A DNA stretch of 64,000 bases from Hermatobates lingyangjiaoensis (lineage: Eukaryota; Arthropoda; Insecta; Hemiptera; Hermatobatidae), in the NCBI GenBank assembly GCA_026182355.1, contig JAPFBL010000119.1:310001-374000 (forward strand), read 5' to 3'. Position numbers and translations under genes: made by a program. The notes beneath the pieces are model-generated. The model was not told the origin of the DNA, did not search any database, and saw only the letters and a program-made list of their open reading frames with translations. Positions 9,985 through 22,049 of this stretch are shown piece by piece. How positions within the stretch are numbered: position 1 is the first letter of the stretch; every line of letters begins with the position of its first letter.

Positions 9985-11358
9985 TAGCAAACGTACCCGT
10001 CTTTGAGGGAATCAGAAGTTCCGTCATTTTTGGTATTCCAAAATGTCATTAGAAATTATAGAACAGTAGAAAATACCATTATTACTACAGTGTTAAACAA
10101 ATGCCTCTAAATACACTACATTAGCTGTCTGTCCTTCAGATTCATGGTAGAAGAAAGATTTGAAACCTCTGAACCTTGAGCAAGTAAACTACATTTGACC
10201 ATGTGAGAAAAACTTGGTTTCGCTACCTTGTATTCCTGCGTTAGATGAAGTCTCCATTTGCGTCTTAGTTAACGTCATTGCGAAATAGACTCTGACAGGA
10301 CTTTGCAATCATTTCAACGTAAACAGACAGTGGCTCGGAATAAATGCTATGTGTGGTATACACACAGACTCCCCAATACCACATCCACTCATTATATCCG
10401 CCTCTATGGCATATCTGTGTAGAGCACGAACTCAGAGTCGTGTCCCGTTGCACAGTTTTTGGAGCACTCATGTTTCGTAACATGAAATTTGTTACTGCTA
10501 TAAATTGCAGCATCATTGGTGCTCCTACTTTAAGTTTTTACTCATGAGCAGGCAGTCCAGGAGAAATAAATTCAGAGTCAATAAATTCAATTAGATAATG
10601 AACTGCTTCTTCATCACTAATCCAATTTCTTTACTGACTTGTAAGTTCTTCCCCCGGCTTCATATAGCGTAAGAACTTGTTTGTTGATTTCTCCTGCCTG
10701 TTCATATTAAGGGCTGAGAATTGCTCGTTTACAAAACATTTATTCTCAATAGATAGTACATCCTCAACTCTGTGAAACACCATTTCAATGATGTCAAATA
10801 CGCAATATATTCATATGCTCAATTGAAATTAAAATCAACTAACAATACCTACTTGCCACACCTGTGTATTTTCAAAACAAACTTGTCTGTGAAGTTAGGA
10901 AAATACAGCTAAAAGCCCCATAACTTCGCTTCTGTACTGAATTAATAATCTACTTAGAGCCCATATTTTAAGTTAGGCACACACAAATCCAGTGTCAATG
11001 TTTCAGCTCGCTATGTCTTATGGTGGCTGAGTTTACTTGTGACAAACATTTTTCCGTTAAACGTCCATAACTTCACTTCTATATTGAATTTCCAATCAAT
11101 TCAGAGCCTATATTTTAAGTTAGACCTACACAAATCTACTGTAAAAGTTTCAGCTTTATATGTCTTATGCTAGCTGAGTTTACCTGTGACACAGTTTTGC
11201 GGACAAACAGACAAACCGACAAACCGACAAACCGACAAACCGACAGAAATTTTTCTAAGGGTGGATTCGGTTTCTCCAATGTATGAAACGTAAAGAAAAC
11301 TTGAAATGAATCAGTTCTAAGCAATGTACAGACAAAATCATTATTTTATTTATAAAGA
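9985..11358 (-). mobile_element. Helitron, copy 2
   Basis: The minus-strand 5' end starts A|TCTTTATAAATAAAATAA and the 3' end carries the hairpin (one mismatch), then GGTACG..CTA; the final base of CTAG is changed. Near the 5' end lie a (ACAAACCG)n array and two related ~130-bp internal units with tcagct..atgtctta blocks. The middle has a short minus-strand frame (10265-10516) that is nearly identical in copy 3 and holds VGAPMMLQ just upstream. I do not recognise it with confidence. No full rolling-circle Rep or helicase is present, so the element is non-autonomous. Confidence 0.85.
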
Positions 11359-11416
11359 TATACTGATTTCATTCCTGATATTTGAAAATTTGACTATGAA
11401 AAGCTATTAATTAAGA

Positions 11417-12746
11417 CTAGCAAATGTACCCGTCTTTGACGGAATCAAAAATTCTATTATACTTGGTATTCCAAAATATCAGTTATAGTATTATACTAAT
11501 ACTATAATAAGAAATTGTAGAATAGTAGAAAACACCATTATTAGTACAGTGTTAAACAAATGCCTCTGTATACACTACATTAGCTGTCTGCCCTTCAGGT
11601 TCATGGAAGAACAATCAGTTGAAACCTCTGACTATTGAGCAAGTAAACTACAGTTGACCACGTGAGAAAAACTTGGTTTTGCTAACTTGAATTCCTGCGT
11701 TAGATAAAGTCTCCCTTTGCGACTTAGTTAACGTCATTGCGAAATAGACTCTGACAGGACTTTGCAATCATTTCAACGTAAACAGACAGTGGCTCGGAAT
11801 CAATGGTATGTGTGGTATACACACAGACTCCCCAATACCACATCCAGTCATTATGTCCGCCTCTATGGCATACCTGTGTAGAGCACGAACTCAGAGTCGT
11901 GTCCCGTTGCACAGTTTTGGGGCACTCATGTTTCGTAACATGAAATTTGTTACTGCTACTAAATTGCAGCATGATTGGTTCTCCTACTTTAAGTTTTTAC
12001 TCATGAGCAGGCAGTCCAGGAGAAATAAATTCAGAGTCAATAAATTCAATTAGATAATGAACTGCTTCTTCATCACTAATCCAATTTCTTTACTGACTTG
12101 TAAGTTCTTTCCTCGGTTTCATATAGCGTAAGAACTTGTTTGTTGATTTCTCATGCCTGTTCATATTAAGGGCTGAGAATTTCTCGTTTACAAAAGATTT
12201 ATTCTCAATAGATAGTACATCCTTAACTCTGTGAAACACCATTTCAATGATGTCAAATACGCAATATATTCATATGCTCAATTGAAATTAAAATCAACTA
12301 ACAATACCTACTTTCCACACCTGTGTATTTCACACACAAATTGGTATTGTATTGGACACAAATCCAATTGTATTGGACACAAATCCAGTGTCAATGTTTC
12401 AGCTCGCTATGTCTTATGGTGGCTGAGTTTACTTGTGACAAACATTTTTCCGTTAAACGTCCATAACTTCACTTCTACGTTGAATTTCCAATCAATTCAT
12501 AGCCTATATTTTAAGTTAGACCTACACAAATCTACTGTAAAAGTTTCAGCTTTATACGTCTTATGGTAGCTGAGTTTACCTGTGACAAAGTTTTGCGGAC
12601 AAACCGACAAACCGACAAACCGACAAACCGACAGAAATTTTTCTAAGGGTGGATTCGGTTTCTCCAATGTATGAAACGTAAAGAAAACTTGAAATGAGTC
12701 AGTTCTGAGCAATGTACAGACAAAATCATTATTTTATTTATAAAGA
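11417..12746 (-). mobile_element. Helitron, copy 3
   Basis: The best-bounded copy. The minus strand reads A|TCTTTATAAATAAAAT at its 5' end and CCGTC-AAA-GACGG, a 9-base spacer and CTAG|T at its 3' end, as expected for insertion between A and T without target duplication. It is colinear with copy 2 along nearly its whole length. Differences are a local expansion of a tattggacacaaatcc unit near 12345-12385 and loss of part of one internal unit. The short open frames are not clearly coding. Confidence 0.9.
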
Positions 12747-12749
12747 TAA

Positions 12750-13125
12750 TACCCACGTAAAAAAAATATCTGATAAATGTTTTCTTTGAATTTCTAAGGT
12801 ATATGTAGCTGTAGTCGTTTAACTCATTGAAAGATTCACGCATTTTGATAATGAATTTCTAATATTAATCATTGAAAGATATCTAACCATTTAACGTTAA
12901 CCACACTCAGTAGAATGGAGTTGTCAAAAAAAAAAAAAGACTTGTTTCTACAAGACTTGGGAAATCGCAAACTATAAAACTTTAAATCTATACATTTAAA
13001 ACCAAAGTTGAAGGTTTTTTTTGTTTTATAATGCTCACAGTTATAGCCTTTCACCTATTAGTACTGTTGTAGGGGTGTAAAGTGTGGTTTATTTATTATT
13101 TGGCATCTATTTTAGTAATGGGCGA
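12750..13125. other. AT-rich sequence, nothing recognised
   Basis: Short frames only. No element boundary seen between the Helitron and the SINE fragment. Confidence 0.45.
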
Positions 13126-13245
13126 ACCACATTACCTAGTTGATCTACATTAGTAGTCCTAAATATTGTGTAACTCAAGATTAGTTAGAATAGGGATCTC
13201 TAATGAGTAGTTGACATCATACACGATCGGGACTGACAACTCTAA
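13126..13245 (-). mobile_element. SINE body fragment
   Basis: Shares the order agtcctaaat, tagggatct, taatgagta, ttgacatcat with the bodies of the tRNA-headed SINEs at 45.4 and 54.2 kb. The tRNA-like head is missing. Confidence 0.6.
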
Positions 13246-13814
13246 ATTTTAATTCATATACAAGCAAAAAATGTGTCGTAAAAGAAAGTGTATTTTGTAC
13301 ACTTTTTGCTTACAATCATACTCAAGGTAGATATAAAAAGATTAAACGTACCTTTTTTGTAAAAAAAGTACAAAAGCAAAAAAAAAGTTTAATGTGACAT
13401 TAGCAACACATCAATATCAAAATATTTTTTTAAAAAATACGTAAAAAAATAAAATAAATAAAAAAGGAAAGGATCAATAAGATTAAAAATAAATTGTACC
13501 AAATTAAACTTGAATTGAAAATTATTGTACTTTTTATGTTGAATCAATCAAACCTTATACACTGAATGTTCTGAGAAATGTTTTTTAGAATGTCTGGGCG
13601 TTTGAGCAGTTAACTCCTAAAGAAGTCTGCTGGTTGTCACTTTGTAGTTCTTATCTCGCAGTGAGACAGCTCCACTTAAGAAAGTTTATAAAACTCTTTT
13701 CACATGAATATCCTCAAGCTATTAATTGTTGGCCTGATTTCCCTATCTTATCTTCTTTATTGTTATTGAAGATAGTTTCTCAATACCATTGAGGAAGGAA
13801 GGGGGCGGCACCGT

Positions 13815-14120
13815 TTAATAACATTAAATTACACAAAACGACAGAGAAAAAAGATAAAATACACACTTACTAAATTGAATATGTGGAACTGTTATTCATC
13901 ATCAGGAAAGGCTAGAAAAGAGGACGAAGAGAGGGATCTCCTCACATCGAAGGATGGAACGCGAGAGAGGATATCGCGATCAGTCCTTCGACGTGGGGAG
14001 ATCTCTCTCACTTCGTCCTCTCTTCAAGTGATAACAAACAACAGTTCGAAATATTGAATTTGGTAAGTGTGTATTTTACCTTTTTTTCTGGGCCGTGTTT
14101 TGTGTAATTTAAAGTTGTAT
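13815..14120. mobile_element. PLE terminal-repeat inverted pair (family 8)
   Basis: The outer arms (acaaaacgaca..cacacttactaaattgaata and its right-hand mirror) and the inner arms (agagggatctcctcac / gtggggagatctctct) make one long imperfect palindrome. The left arm on the minus strand keeps CCTGATGATGAATAACAGTTC; the right arm keeps CAGTTCGAAATATTG. Together they reconstruct the motif CTGATGAT, hairpin, GAAA. The open frame at 13875-14057 is a by-product of the palindrome. Confidence 0.65.
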
Positions 14121-15190
14121 AGTCCATGTGGACCATTTCTTCAATTTAGTTTTGAATAACATTAACTCATACAAATCTGTTATTTAAATAAAATTGCTTG
14201 ATGGTTACTTTAGTTAAAAAAACTTTCAATGATGACATATAAATAATAAATTATGATACATATTTAGTAATATATTACATATTACCGGTAAGAGCAAAAC
14301 AGTACTGTTTTATCTCTGTTATACGAGATAAAACTTCTCGTATTACTTCTTAGACCCGTCAGTTATAACAGGTATTAACATATAATATTTCATAAAGATT
14401 AACTAACCTTTAATCAATAGCTATTTAAGATGCCAACTAAGATTGATAGGCAATGTAATAAAAACATAAGTTTTTTAAAAAAAAATAAAAGTAAAATACA
14501 TAAATTCAAAATAACTAAACAAAAAGAAACATAAAAAGTATAAAAGGTTACACCAATTGAAAAAAAGAAGAAAACATTTTTAAATACAAAAGTTAAAAAG
14601 AAGATATTAAAGTATGAAGTTAATTTATGTTCAAAAAAATGTTATGAGTTTAACAAAAAAACTGAGTTGTAGAAATCTACAGTCATGGGTTAGACATCAT
14701 CACTGTTTGCCTGTATACAAGATGTTGATATTGACAGGAGGCTGAATGAACAATAAGTGTTATTTGTGTTATACAGTCATTATCACCTTGGAATCACTAT
14801 CAAGTCAAACATTCCATTCATAATATAGCACATGTAGTCACTACAAAGAACCATTTCATTCTAAAATGCTTAGGCTTTCATCTAAACTCAATGCTCACTC
14901 TCATTCAAGTCTTCAAAACCCCTCGTTTGTGTTTCAAGCGATTATATTAAACACTAATTCGTTGTATTCATTATTTTTTCGGTAGCCATCCACAAATATA
15001 AATGACTGAAAACACAGGCAGTAACGATTGATTCATATCTCGCAAAATAACATTAAAAGTTTATTTATATTAGATAACTTCTTGCCACTATTCATTGCCA
15101 GCTACACTACTTTATATGCAGGTTTCTGGTATACCTTATAGTTTGTGATCTATATTAAATTTGTAATATATATATAAAAAACTGAAATAT
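14121..15190. other. AT-rich sequence, nothing recognised
   Basis: A-rich and AT-rich with no gene-like frame or repeat border. Confidence 0.5.
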
Positions 15191-15204
15191 TACATAAAAA
15201 GATT

Positions 15205-15413
15205 TCACATAAACACGTGAAATAACAATCAATGATACAACCACAATATGAAATGGGAAAACAAGACTAAGATCTTTCAAGCGTAACAAGCGGTCTTCGT
15301 CAGAGTAAAAAACCCAACTCGGTTTATTAGTTGAGTTTTTGACGCTGAGGAAGACCGCCCGTTACGGTTGAAAGATCTTAGTCTTGTTTTCCCATTTCAT
15401 ACTGTGGTTTGAT
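15205..15413. mobile_element. PLE terminal-repeat inverted pair (family 1)
   Basis: A minus copy then a plus copy of the family-1 end, meeting at a short spacer (cccaactcggtttattag). Each arm spans about 100 bp. The right arm reads cgctgaggaagaccgcc, a mutated box. Confidence 0.85.
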
Positions 15414-16480
15414 CATAAATATTACATATAAAGTAAAGCAATATACATATTGAAAGTCAAAATATGATATAATCAAAATTATTTCTAAATATTTAAGAAA
15501 AAAATATTATATATATTGGAATGAGTTGGTTTCAATCTTCATGATTGGTTTCAATTGCAATTATAGGTTTTCCAACATATATAGTTTAGAAACTACCATT
15601 CGAAATCCGTGAATTTATCTCAGGACAAAGTTTATAATGCACCCACCACGTATAATTCTCAGGGAATGGTTTTTATTTATCTTTTATGGATTTTTCTTGT
15701 ATTTCTAATATGATGCTGCATTTTTTTGTTTATGTATACAATAGTTATTAATTGCTTTAGTTTATCGTTGCCAAATAATGAAGGATATCAGTAATACCTA
15801 TGCATCAAGGAAGTACTTAGAAAGAGATTTATTTAGCAAGATGTATGCAGGAGTATCTCTGTTAACAAGGGTTTTTATCATAATTTTTAAAATTTCTCTA
15901 AGATAACATAATAATAAAAATATCTACAAGAAATTCGTTAATTATACGTTGGGTTATGTATTAAATATAACCAAACTCAAACATTTGGGTTCAACTGGTG
16001 CACTATTAAAATAGATGGTTAGTAACTGAAAGAACAGGAATTCAATTGTAAAGATTGGACCATTTCTGCTCCATGAATTTATAGTCAACTGTTGAGTGTT
16101 CCACTTGGTCCTACTTGGGTCCGTCTTTGTCTATATTGTTAATGAAGCTGTGGGATTCTCGACAAAGGTTCGTATTTTAATGTTTCCCTGATGATCTTAA
16201 ATTATATTTTAGAATCAAATAACAAGATCGTATTCTACAATACTCAATAATCATTAATTATCTCTCTGAAAATATTAACTCAGAGACAAGTTTCAAAAGC
16301 TAAATTCTTTTCCTGTATATTCCAACATACATTAGGTTTTTAAATTATAATAAAAAATAAATGGTTTAATCAATCCAGAAACTAACTTGAAAAATTTTAA
16401 CTAGAGAAAATGTTTTAGAAAGTAGACATATATGTATAACAAGATTACACATAAACCTAAAAATCAATATCTAAATATAT
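15414..16480. other. AT-rich sequence, nothing recognised
   Basis: No convincing feature. Confidence 0.5.
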
Positions 16481-16485
16481 AATAC

Positions 16486-16700
16486 ATCAACAGTTTGATA
16501 GAATAAAAGTAAACACTAATAGGGTTTTGTTCACCATTCTAGGCTTTTTTGCCAACTTTCGGTTTTTATTTAGAACCTGTTATAGTTTTCGCAATTCAAA
16601 TTTCTTACTTCTGCCTGTGAAAAAGGTTTTAAATAAAAACCGAAACGTTGACATAGAATATTCAGCCTACCATAGAATATTGACTGAACCCCGATTTATA
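16486..16700. mobile_element. PLE terminal-repeat inverted pair (family 2)
   Basis: Same family as 1675-1940. The left arm is inverted and more decayed; the right arm has CTGTGAAAAA, the hairpin ggtttt..aaaaacc and GAAACGTTG. The outer end reads gaaccccgattt before TA-rich DNA. Confidence 0.7.
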
Positions 16701-16709
16701 TTTACATAT

Positions 16710-17065
16710 ACATATATGCGTAAATTTTGGTAGCAGTCCTTCCTTGACACACACACATTATTGAAAATGACACCAAATTTAGCTGATACCTTAACAAGTT
16801 TCTCAATTTTTCTAAATAACACTCTCGTTATTTCGTCTACACAATAAAGTACAACTTTCTTTAATAAACCATTGATCTCGGGCTGCTGGGTCTGAAGTTT
16901 TGATATTCGTAAATTTTGGTAGCAGTCCTTCCTTGACACACACATTATTGAAAATGACACAAAATTTAGCTGATACCTGTTTAACGAGAGTGTTATTTAG
17001 AAAAATTGAGAAACTTATTAAAAAACAGGTATCAGCTAAATTTGGTGTCATTTTCAATAATATAT
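16710..17065. pseudogene. Three PLE N-terminal fragments, two tandem and one inverted
   Basis: On the minus strand, one piece ends VIFNNVCVKEGLLPKFTNI (about 16975 down to 16907) and joins directly to a second, longer copy. The second contains ITRVLFRKIEKL, SAKFGVIFNNVC and LLPKFT (down to about 16712). A third piece on the plus strand (16978-17060) contains TRVLFRKIEKL and SAKFGVIFNN before TA-rich DNA. The same motif string occurs at 40.4 kb. None has a complete ORF. They look like repeated short insertions of the start of one PLE ORF, broken each time near a TA-rich codon stretch. Confidence 0.7.
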
Positions 17066-17104
17066 ACATATGTGATATATAAAATACATATATATATATA
17101 TATA

Positions 17105-17280
17105 TAAAGATTTCACATAAACACGTGAAATAACAATCAATGATCAAACCATAATAAGAAATGGGAAAACAAGACTAAGATCTTTCAACCGTAACAAGCG
17201 GTCTTCGTCAGAGTCAAAAACTCTGTTGGGTTTTTGACTCTGACGAAGACCGCTTGTATATATATATATATATATATATT
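17105..17280. mobile_element. PLE terminal-repeat inverted pair (family 1), right arm truncated
   Basis: A full minus arm, then a plus arm cut at gaagaccgcttg where (TA)n begins, followed by a CA tract. The inner junction is aaaaactctgttgggttttt. Confidence 0.85.
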
Positions 17281-17309
17281 ACACACACACACACACACAT
17301 ACACACACA

Positions 17310-17412
17310 CATATATATAAACTAGAATTTTTTAAAGAACACATAGAAAAGAAATCACTGAACTCACAACTATATTTCGATGTCCTCGTCGTCAGGAATA
17401 GATAAGTTGTTT
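17310..17412 (-). mobile_element. PLE terminal repeat (family 6)
   Basis: The minus strand reads cctgacgacgaggacatc, gaaatatagttgtgag, then a ttcttttctatgtgttc tail. Related ends lie at 24.74-24.83, 58.97-59.05 and 61.63-61.71 kb. CTGACGAC then a short stem then GAAA fits the shared motif. Confidence 0.65.
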
Positions 17413-17435
17413 TATATATATATATATATATATAA

Positions 17436-17690
17436 ATTAAATGAAACGGTCCAACGGACTTTTAAATAAAAACCAATTAAAAAAAAAGATAGCACACAGA
17501 TAGACACAGGAATAACTCACTTCTATATTTCGACCATCGTCGTCATCAAGAAAGGCGACCCAGCTCTGCCTTCCTGCAGGACTCTTGCCTCCTGATAACG
17601 ACGATAGACAAAGGAATAACTCACTCCTATATTTCGACCCTCCTCATCAGCAAGCAATAACTTCATAGTTCTGTTTTGTAATAATTTTTT
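17436..17690. mobile_element. PLE terminal repeats (family 5), rearranged
   Basis: The left, minus-oriented part (aaacggtccaacggactttt, then aaataactcacttctatatttcgac and catcgtcgtcatcaag) is the reverse of the 3' end of the PLE at 37.2-38.7 kb. It is followed by a partial plus copy (cctcctgataacgacg) and a further minus copy with CTGATGAG and GAAA. The reading is an inverted pair with later rearrangement. Confidence 0.7.
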
Positions 17691-18700
17691 TCTTTTTTTT
17701 TTTTTTGCTTTCACATTTCTATTTTGTCATAATGTTTACATTATATGGATTTGCTTTTGATGTCAAATTATTTTATTCAAGAATTTTATATTCGTAAATA
17801 AATAAAAAAGTAACAATTTTACAACTTTTTTATTGTCAAACATAATTGAAATGGAGGAATAAAGAAATTGTTACGTCTACGTTTGAAATAGTGTTTATTC
17901 TTCAGTAACCAATGTAACGCATTATTCCATTACCATAAGCTCAACATGAACTTTGCAATATAGGTAAAAGGACAAAGATGTCCACTATTAAATTCAATTA
18001 ATTTGAGCTTAGAAAACATATGAAACCAATGAGACTACAGCCTTGTAGCCTTTTTACATTGTTAGTTTTTATTTTTTATTGATATTATATCCGACATGCT
18101 GATTCTTAATAAATACATTGTGCATAATTGGCACTCATCAGATATGAGAATTGGCTACTGAAAAAAAGGATGCATGTTTCAATAAATTGCATTTAAAATG
18201 ACATTTATAAAGAAATAATGTTTTGTTAACAAACCAAGTTTGTGTTCTAACTTGTGCTCTTCAGATCTGTTTGATTTGATATTGAGTAAATAAAGTTTGA
18301 AAAATTGAAGTAAAATTTTGTTAAAAGTAAAAGAGGGTTTATAAGGAAAAATTTATAGTGAATAGTAAAAACATTATTATTTCTAACTTATCACTGAAAG
18401 TGTATTAACTATAAGTATATAAAGGGGAACACTATGGGTTCAAAAAGCGTAGTCTTGTCAATGTAGAGATTGACTAGTCAGTCGTTTATGTAGAGATTGA
18501 CTTATAATTTATAAGTATGAAGAGGTATTATACATCAACTGACTAGGCAACCATAGTATTAACATAGTTCCTCAACAGAGACATTGAATCGTTCCTCATT
18601 AACATTAATTTGTTCATAAAATATTCTTTTCTCATAATCTTCATAAGAAAGCGTGCCTTACGTGCATTACTCACATTGAATTTTCCAAATTTTTGAATTA
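17691..18700. other. AT-rich sequence, nothing recognised
   Basis: No coding or repeat features found up to the GC-rich exon candidate. Confidence 0.5.
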
Positions 18701-18735
18701 CTTTTGTTAAAAATGTATTCCATAATTTAGTTTAC

Positions 18736-18947
18736 CTTTTCCCTGTTTTGAGAGAACTATCATGCGGCTATGTCGCAGAGACGAGCGCGTGGGCTGATGT
18801 CTCGAGCCAAGCGTCGGTGGCACAACACTCTGCGGCACAGTCGTGGCCATGAGCTGGCGCGGCTCGCCCGGCTCTAGGTTGTCGTACAGACTCGGAGGCC
18901 GCGAGGTCGACATCCCGACGCACTCCACCAAACTACTCCCCTCCTTA
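18736..18947 (-). CDS. Candidate protein-coding exon of unknown host gene
   Basis: This is the one GC-rich, codon-biased open stretch in the window, in sharp contrast to AT-rich flanks. It is rich in CpG. The frame runs ...LVECVG, then MSTSRPPSLYDNLEPGEPR, then QLMATTVPQSVVPP, SRHQPTRSSLRHSR and MIVLSKQGK. It stops at a strong splice donor on the minus strand (AAAAG|GTAAAC). The left end is less sure: either translation starts at the internal ATG at 18913-18911, making a first coding exon of 59 codons plus one base, or splicing enters at the CAG before 18947, which lacks a good polypyrimidine tract. The product is hydrophilic and basic, Ser/Pro-rich, with no membrane segment. I do not recognise the family. 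No companion exon was found in the window. Confidence 0.5.
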
Positions 18948-18959
18948 CTGTTTGCCAAA

Positions 18960-20880
18960 CCCTCCCCCCACCACTACACGCTTGCCATAAATATTCACCG
19001 TCAGGCCTCCAACCAAGCAAACATCACGTTAATTGCACCTGTTTTCATGTACATCTTCTGCTAAGCCTGTATTGTGGCACATTTCCACTCCAAACTTCTC
19101 TGTCTTAGATACTTGCATTCAGAGTATCCCAGAATAAGAAAGCATTAATAATTTAAACTCCTAGGAAAATAGTTGAAAATGTTCCATAATGTTTTCACTA
19201 AATGACTTTTTTAAATATTGGAGATCACCATATTTGACAGAAACAGAATATATAAAAAGATTGAGAACAAATCAGAAAAATACTAGCATGTAAAACGAAT
19301 GCCACAATTTTGACAACATTAATTTGAAATGATCAATGTAAACGAAGTATAAATACTGTCACTTCAATAATATTTAACTACCTTAACTACTGAACGAAAA
19401 ACTGTTAATTTCTCCAGATTATCGTGTAGCCTACCGTAACATTTACACTTTATAAATGTCTAAGATAAATATTGAAGTCAAACTATCTGAAAGAAACGTG
19501 AAAATTATTAGCCATTACGATGACAATGAGGTAGAGGTCTAATTATCTACCTCTCTCATGGCTACTCCTCCATGACACTGCTGCACTGAACACATGGTCC
19601 CTATACATGCGGGTCGTGCAGCCTTGTAGAATTTCTCCTTTTACCACCTAGGGTAGTTTTATGAATTGAGCCACTGTCATTTTATTAATTTTGGGATATA
19701 ACATTTTTATGCTTAATATACCCAGCTGCAGCCCAGCGTATTGAATCCGTATTATCTGTGATTATTCATTATGGTAAAAACAAAAAAGGGCAGAAGCAAA
19801 AAAAATACTGTGATTTTTCACATGTTGATATGCATTGGGGCTGAGCATTGAATTAAATATAAAAATAATAGATATCAATTACATACTTTGGGTGAATTTT
19901 GAAGATAAAATATAAAGCAAGTAAAAAGTGAAGTTCTTCGCTCAAATGCTGATCCCTTGCAATAACTGAAAACCAAAATAATGTACGTCATGTGTACGTC
20001 AGAATGAATCGAATAAATGTTGCAATTCATAAATTATTGGGGTTAAAATACTAATATTATCGTAACGTTAAGCACACAGACAAGATTAAAGATTTGTTTT
20101 GCTAGCTTTTATTATCTATTACACCTATTTTACTGAAAAATTACCCCTATTTTTGAAATTATCATCCAAAATTTATAATATTGAAAATACTACAAAAAAA
20201 TAATAATTTTTGACTTGTGATTGGATATTCTTTTGTAAAAAATAGTTATTAAAGGAATAATTGAAATATATTAAAGAGTTTATATTTCAGTGTATATAAA
20301 ATAATAATAAATGAGGATATTTAACTATGTAGGTGTTTAAGGTTAAAAGATTATCTCAAGAACTTTTCAAAAATGTAATCAAATTGTTTCACTTCAGTTC
20401 TTGGGTAATTGAATATTTATGTAAATAAAATAGTTAATGTTATAAATTATTTATGAATTAAATCTTATTAAGAACATTAAATGAATTAAGGTGTGACTCT
20501 AGGTAAATCAACAATGTGTGTAATACTGAAATTAGGTTTACCAGTTTAATAGCCAATTTTTAACAGAGAGTACTTTTATCTTCTTTCTTTGGATATAGAC
20601 ATCATTATTTATTAATAAGCTCTGATGTAATAGCGGTTGATTTCATTATAAGTTTTGTTATTATAATATACGAGAATGATAAATGTTTGATGATGTATCT
20701 AATGATCAGAAACTTTTTACGATTAAATATTAGAATAAGAGTTCTAAAAACAAGACGGTACAAAAACCTAAGCATGTTATGTCTAGCATGCCAATCTGGC
20801 TCTATAAGAAACTCTAGGTGCTTAATATATGACAATATATCAGGCATATAAAGTGACATGCTTATCCTGCCATATCCAGC
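18960..20880. other. AT-rich sequence, nothing recognised
   Basis: Would be the region upstream of the candidate exon on the minus strand. A slightly GC-richer patch near 19520-19680 has no open frame or repeat identity that I can see. Confidence 0.4.
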
Positions 20881-20884
20881 AAGA

Positions 20885-21930
20885 TATATAGAATATAAAT
20901 CTGTAACGAGTACCTAACATCGTACAAGCATTCAACATTGGCAGTCCTAAATTTTTAGAATATATATATTCTGATGACTGTTTAGAGTATGAATCTGGAA
21001 CGAATACCTAACATCGTACAGCCATTCAACATTGGCATCCTAAATTTTTGAAATTACCATATTTTCAAATCTATTTAGAATATGAATCTTCAACGAATAC
21101 CTGATATTGTAGAAGCATTGAACATTAAGAGCCATACAGTTTTAGAATATCCATATTCTGAAAACTATTTAGAATAAGAATCTGTAACGAATACCTAACA
21201 TCGTACAGGCATTCAACATTGGCAGTCCTAAATTTTTGGAATTACCATATTTTGAAATCTATTTAGAATATAAATCTTCAACGAATACCTAACATCGTAC
21301 AGCCATTCAACATTGGCAGTCCTAAATTTTTAGAATGTATATATTCTGATAACTGTTTAGAGTATGAATCTGGAACGAATACCTAACATCGTACAGCCAT
21401 TCAACAATGGCATCCTAAATGTTTGAAATTACCATATTTTCAAATCTATTTAGAATATGAATCTTCAACGAATACCTGATATCGTAGAAGCATTGAACAT
21501 TAAGAGCCATACATTTTTAGAATATCCATATTCTGAAAACTATTTAGAATAAGAATCTGTAACGAATACCTAACATCGTACAGCCATTCAACATTGGAAG
21601 TCCTAAATTTTTAGAGTATACATATTCTGATAACTGTTTAGAGTATGAATCTGGAACGAATACCTAACATCGTACAGCCATTCAACATTGGAAGTCCTAA
21701 ATTTTTAGAGTATACATATTCTGATAACTGTTAGATTATGAATCTGTAACAAATACCTAACAACGTTTAGGCATTCAACATTGAGAGCCATACATTTTTA
21801 AAATATCCATATTCTGAAAACTATTTAGATTATGAATCTGTAACGAATACCTAACATCGTATAGGTATTGAACATTGGGAGTACTAAATTTTTGGAATAT
21901 CCATATTCTGAAATCTATTTAGATTACGGA
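20885..21930. repeat. Satellite array, about 94 bp x 11
   Basis: Eleven tandem units contain cgaatacctaacatcgta, attcaacattgg and cctaaattttt, at about 93-95 bp spacing. Three variants are told apart by the bases before acgaat: ctgta, ctgga and cttca. The order ctgga, cttca, ctgta occurs twice (units 2-4 and 6-8), so there is a higher-order repeat or an internal duplication. The unit matches the middle of the SINE body, which also reads cctaaattt, gatct, atgagtac, tgacatcatac. Confidence 0.9.
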
Positions 21931-22049
21931 TCAAAGAGGAAGGTTGTTGAGAACATGAAGAGAAACTGAAAGTCAGGCGTGTTCCATCCTCAGGCGGAGC
22001 ATAATTACAAATTTTCAACGGGGGTGTTGTACATAACTTTCAGCCATCT

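Noticed and set aside
13875..14057. 60-codon frame suggesting a small gene
   Set aside because: Lies inside a long palindrome of terminal repeats; charged residues come from the GA-rich arm.
20885..21930. CRISPR-like array
   Set aside because: Units are contiguous tandem repeats without unique spacers, in a eukaryotic context.
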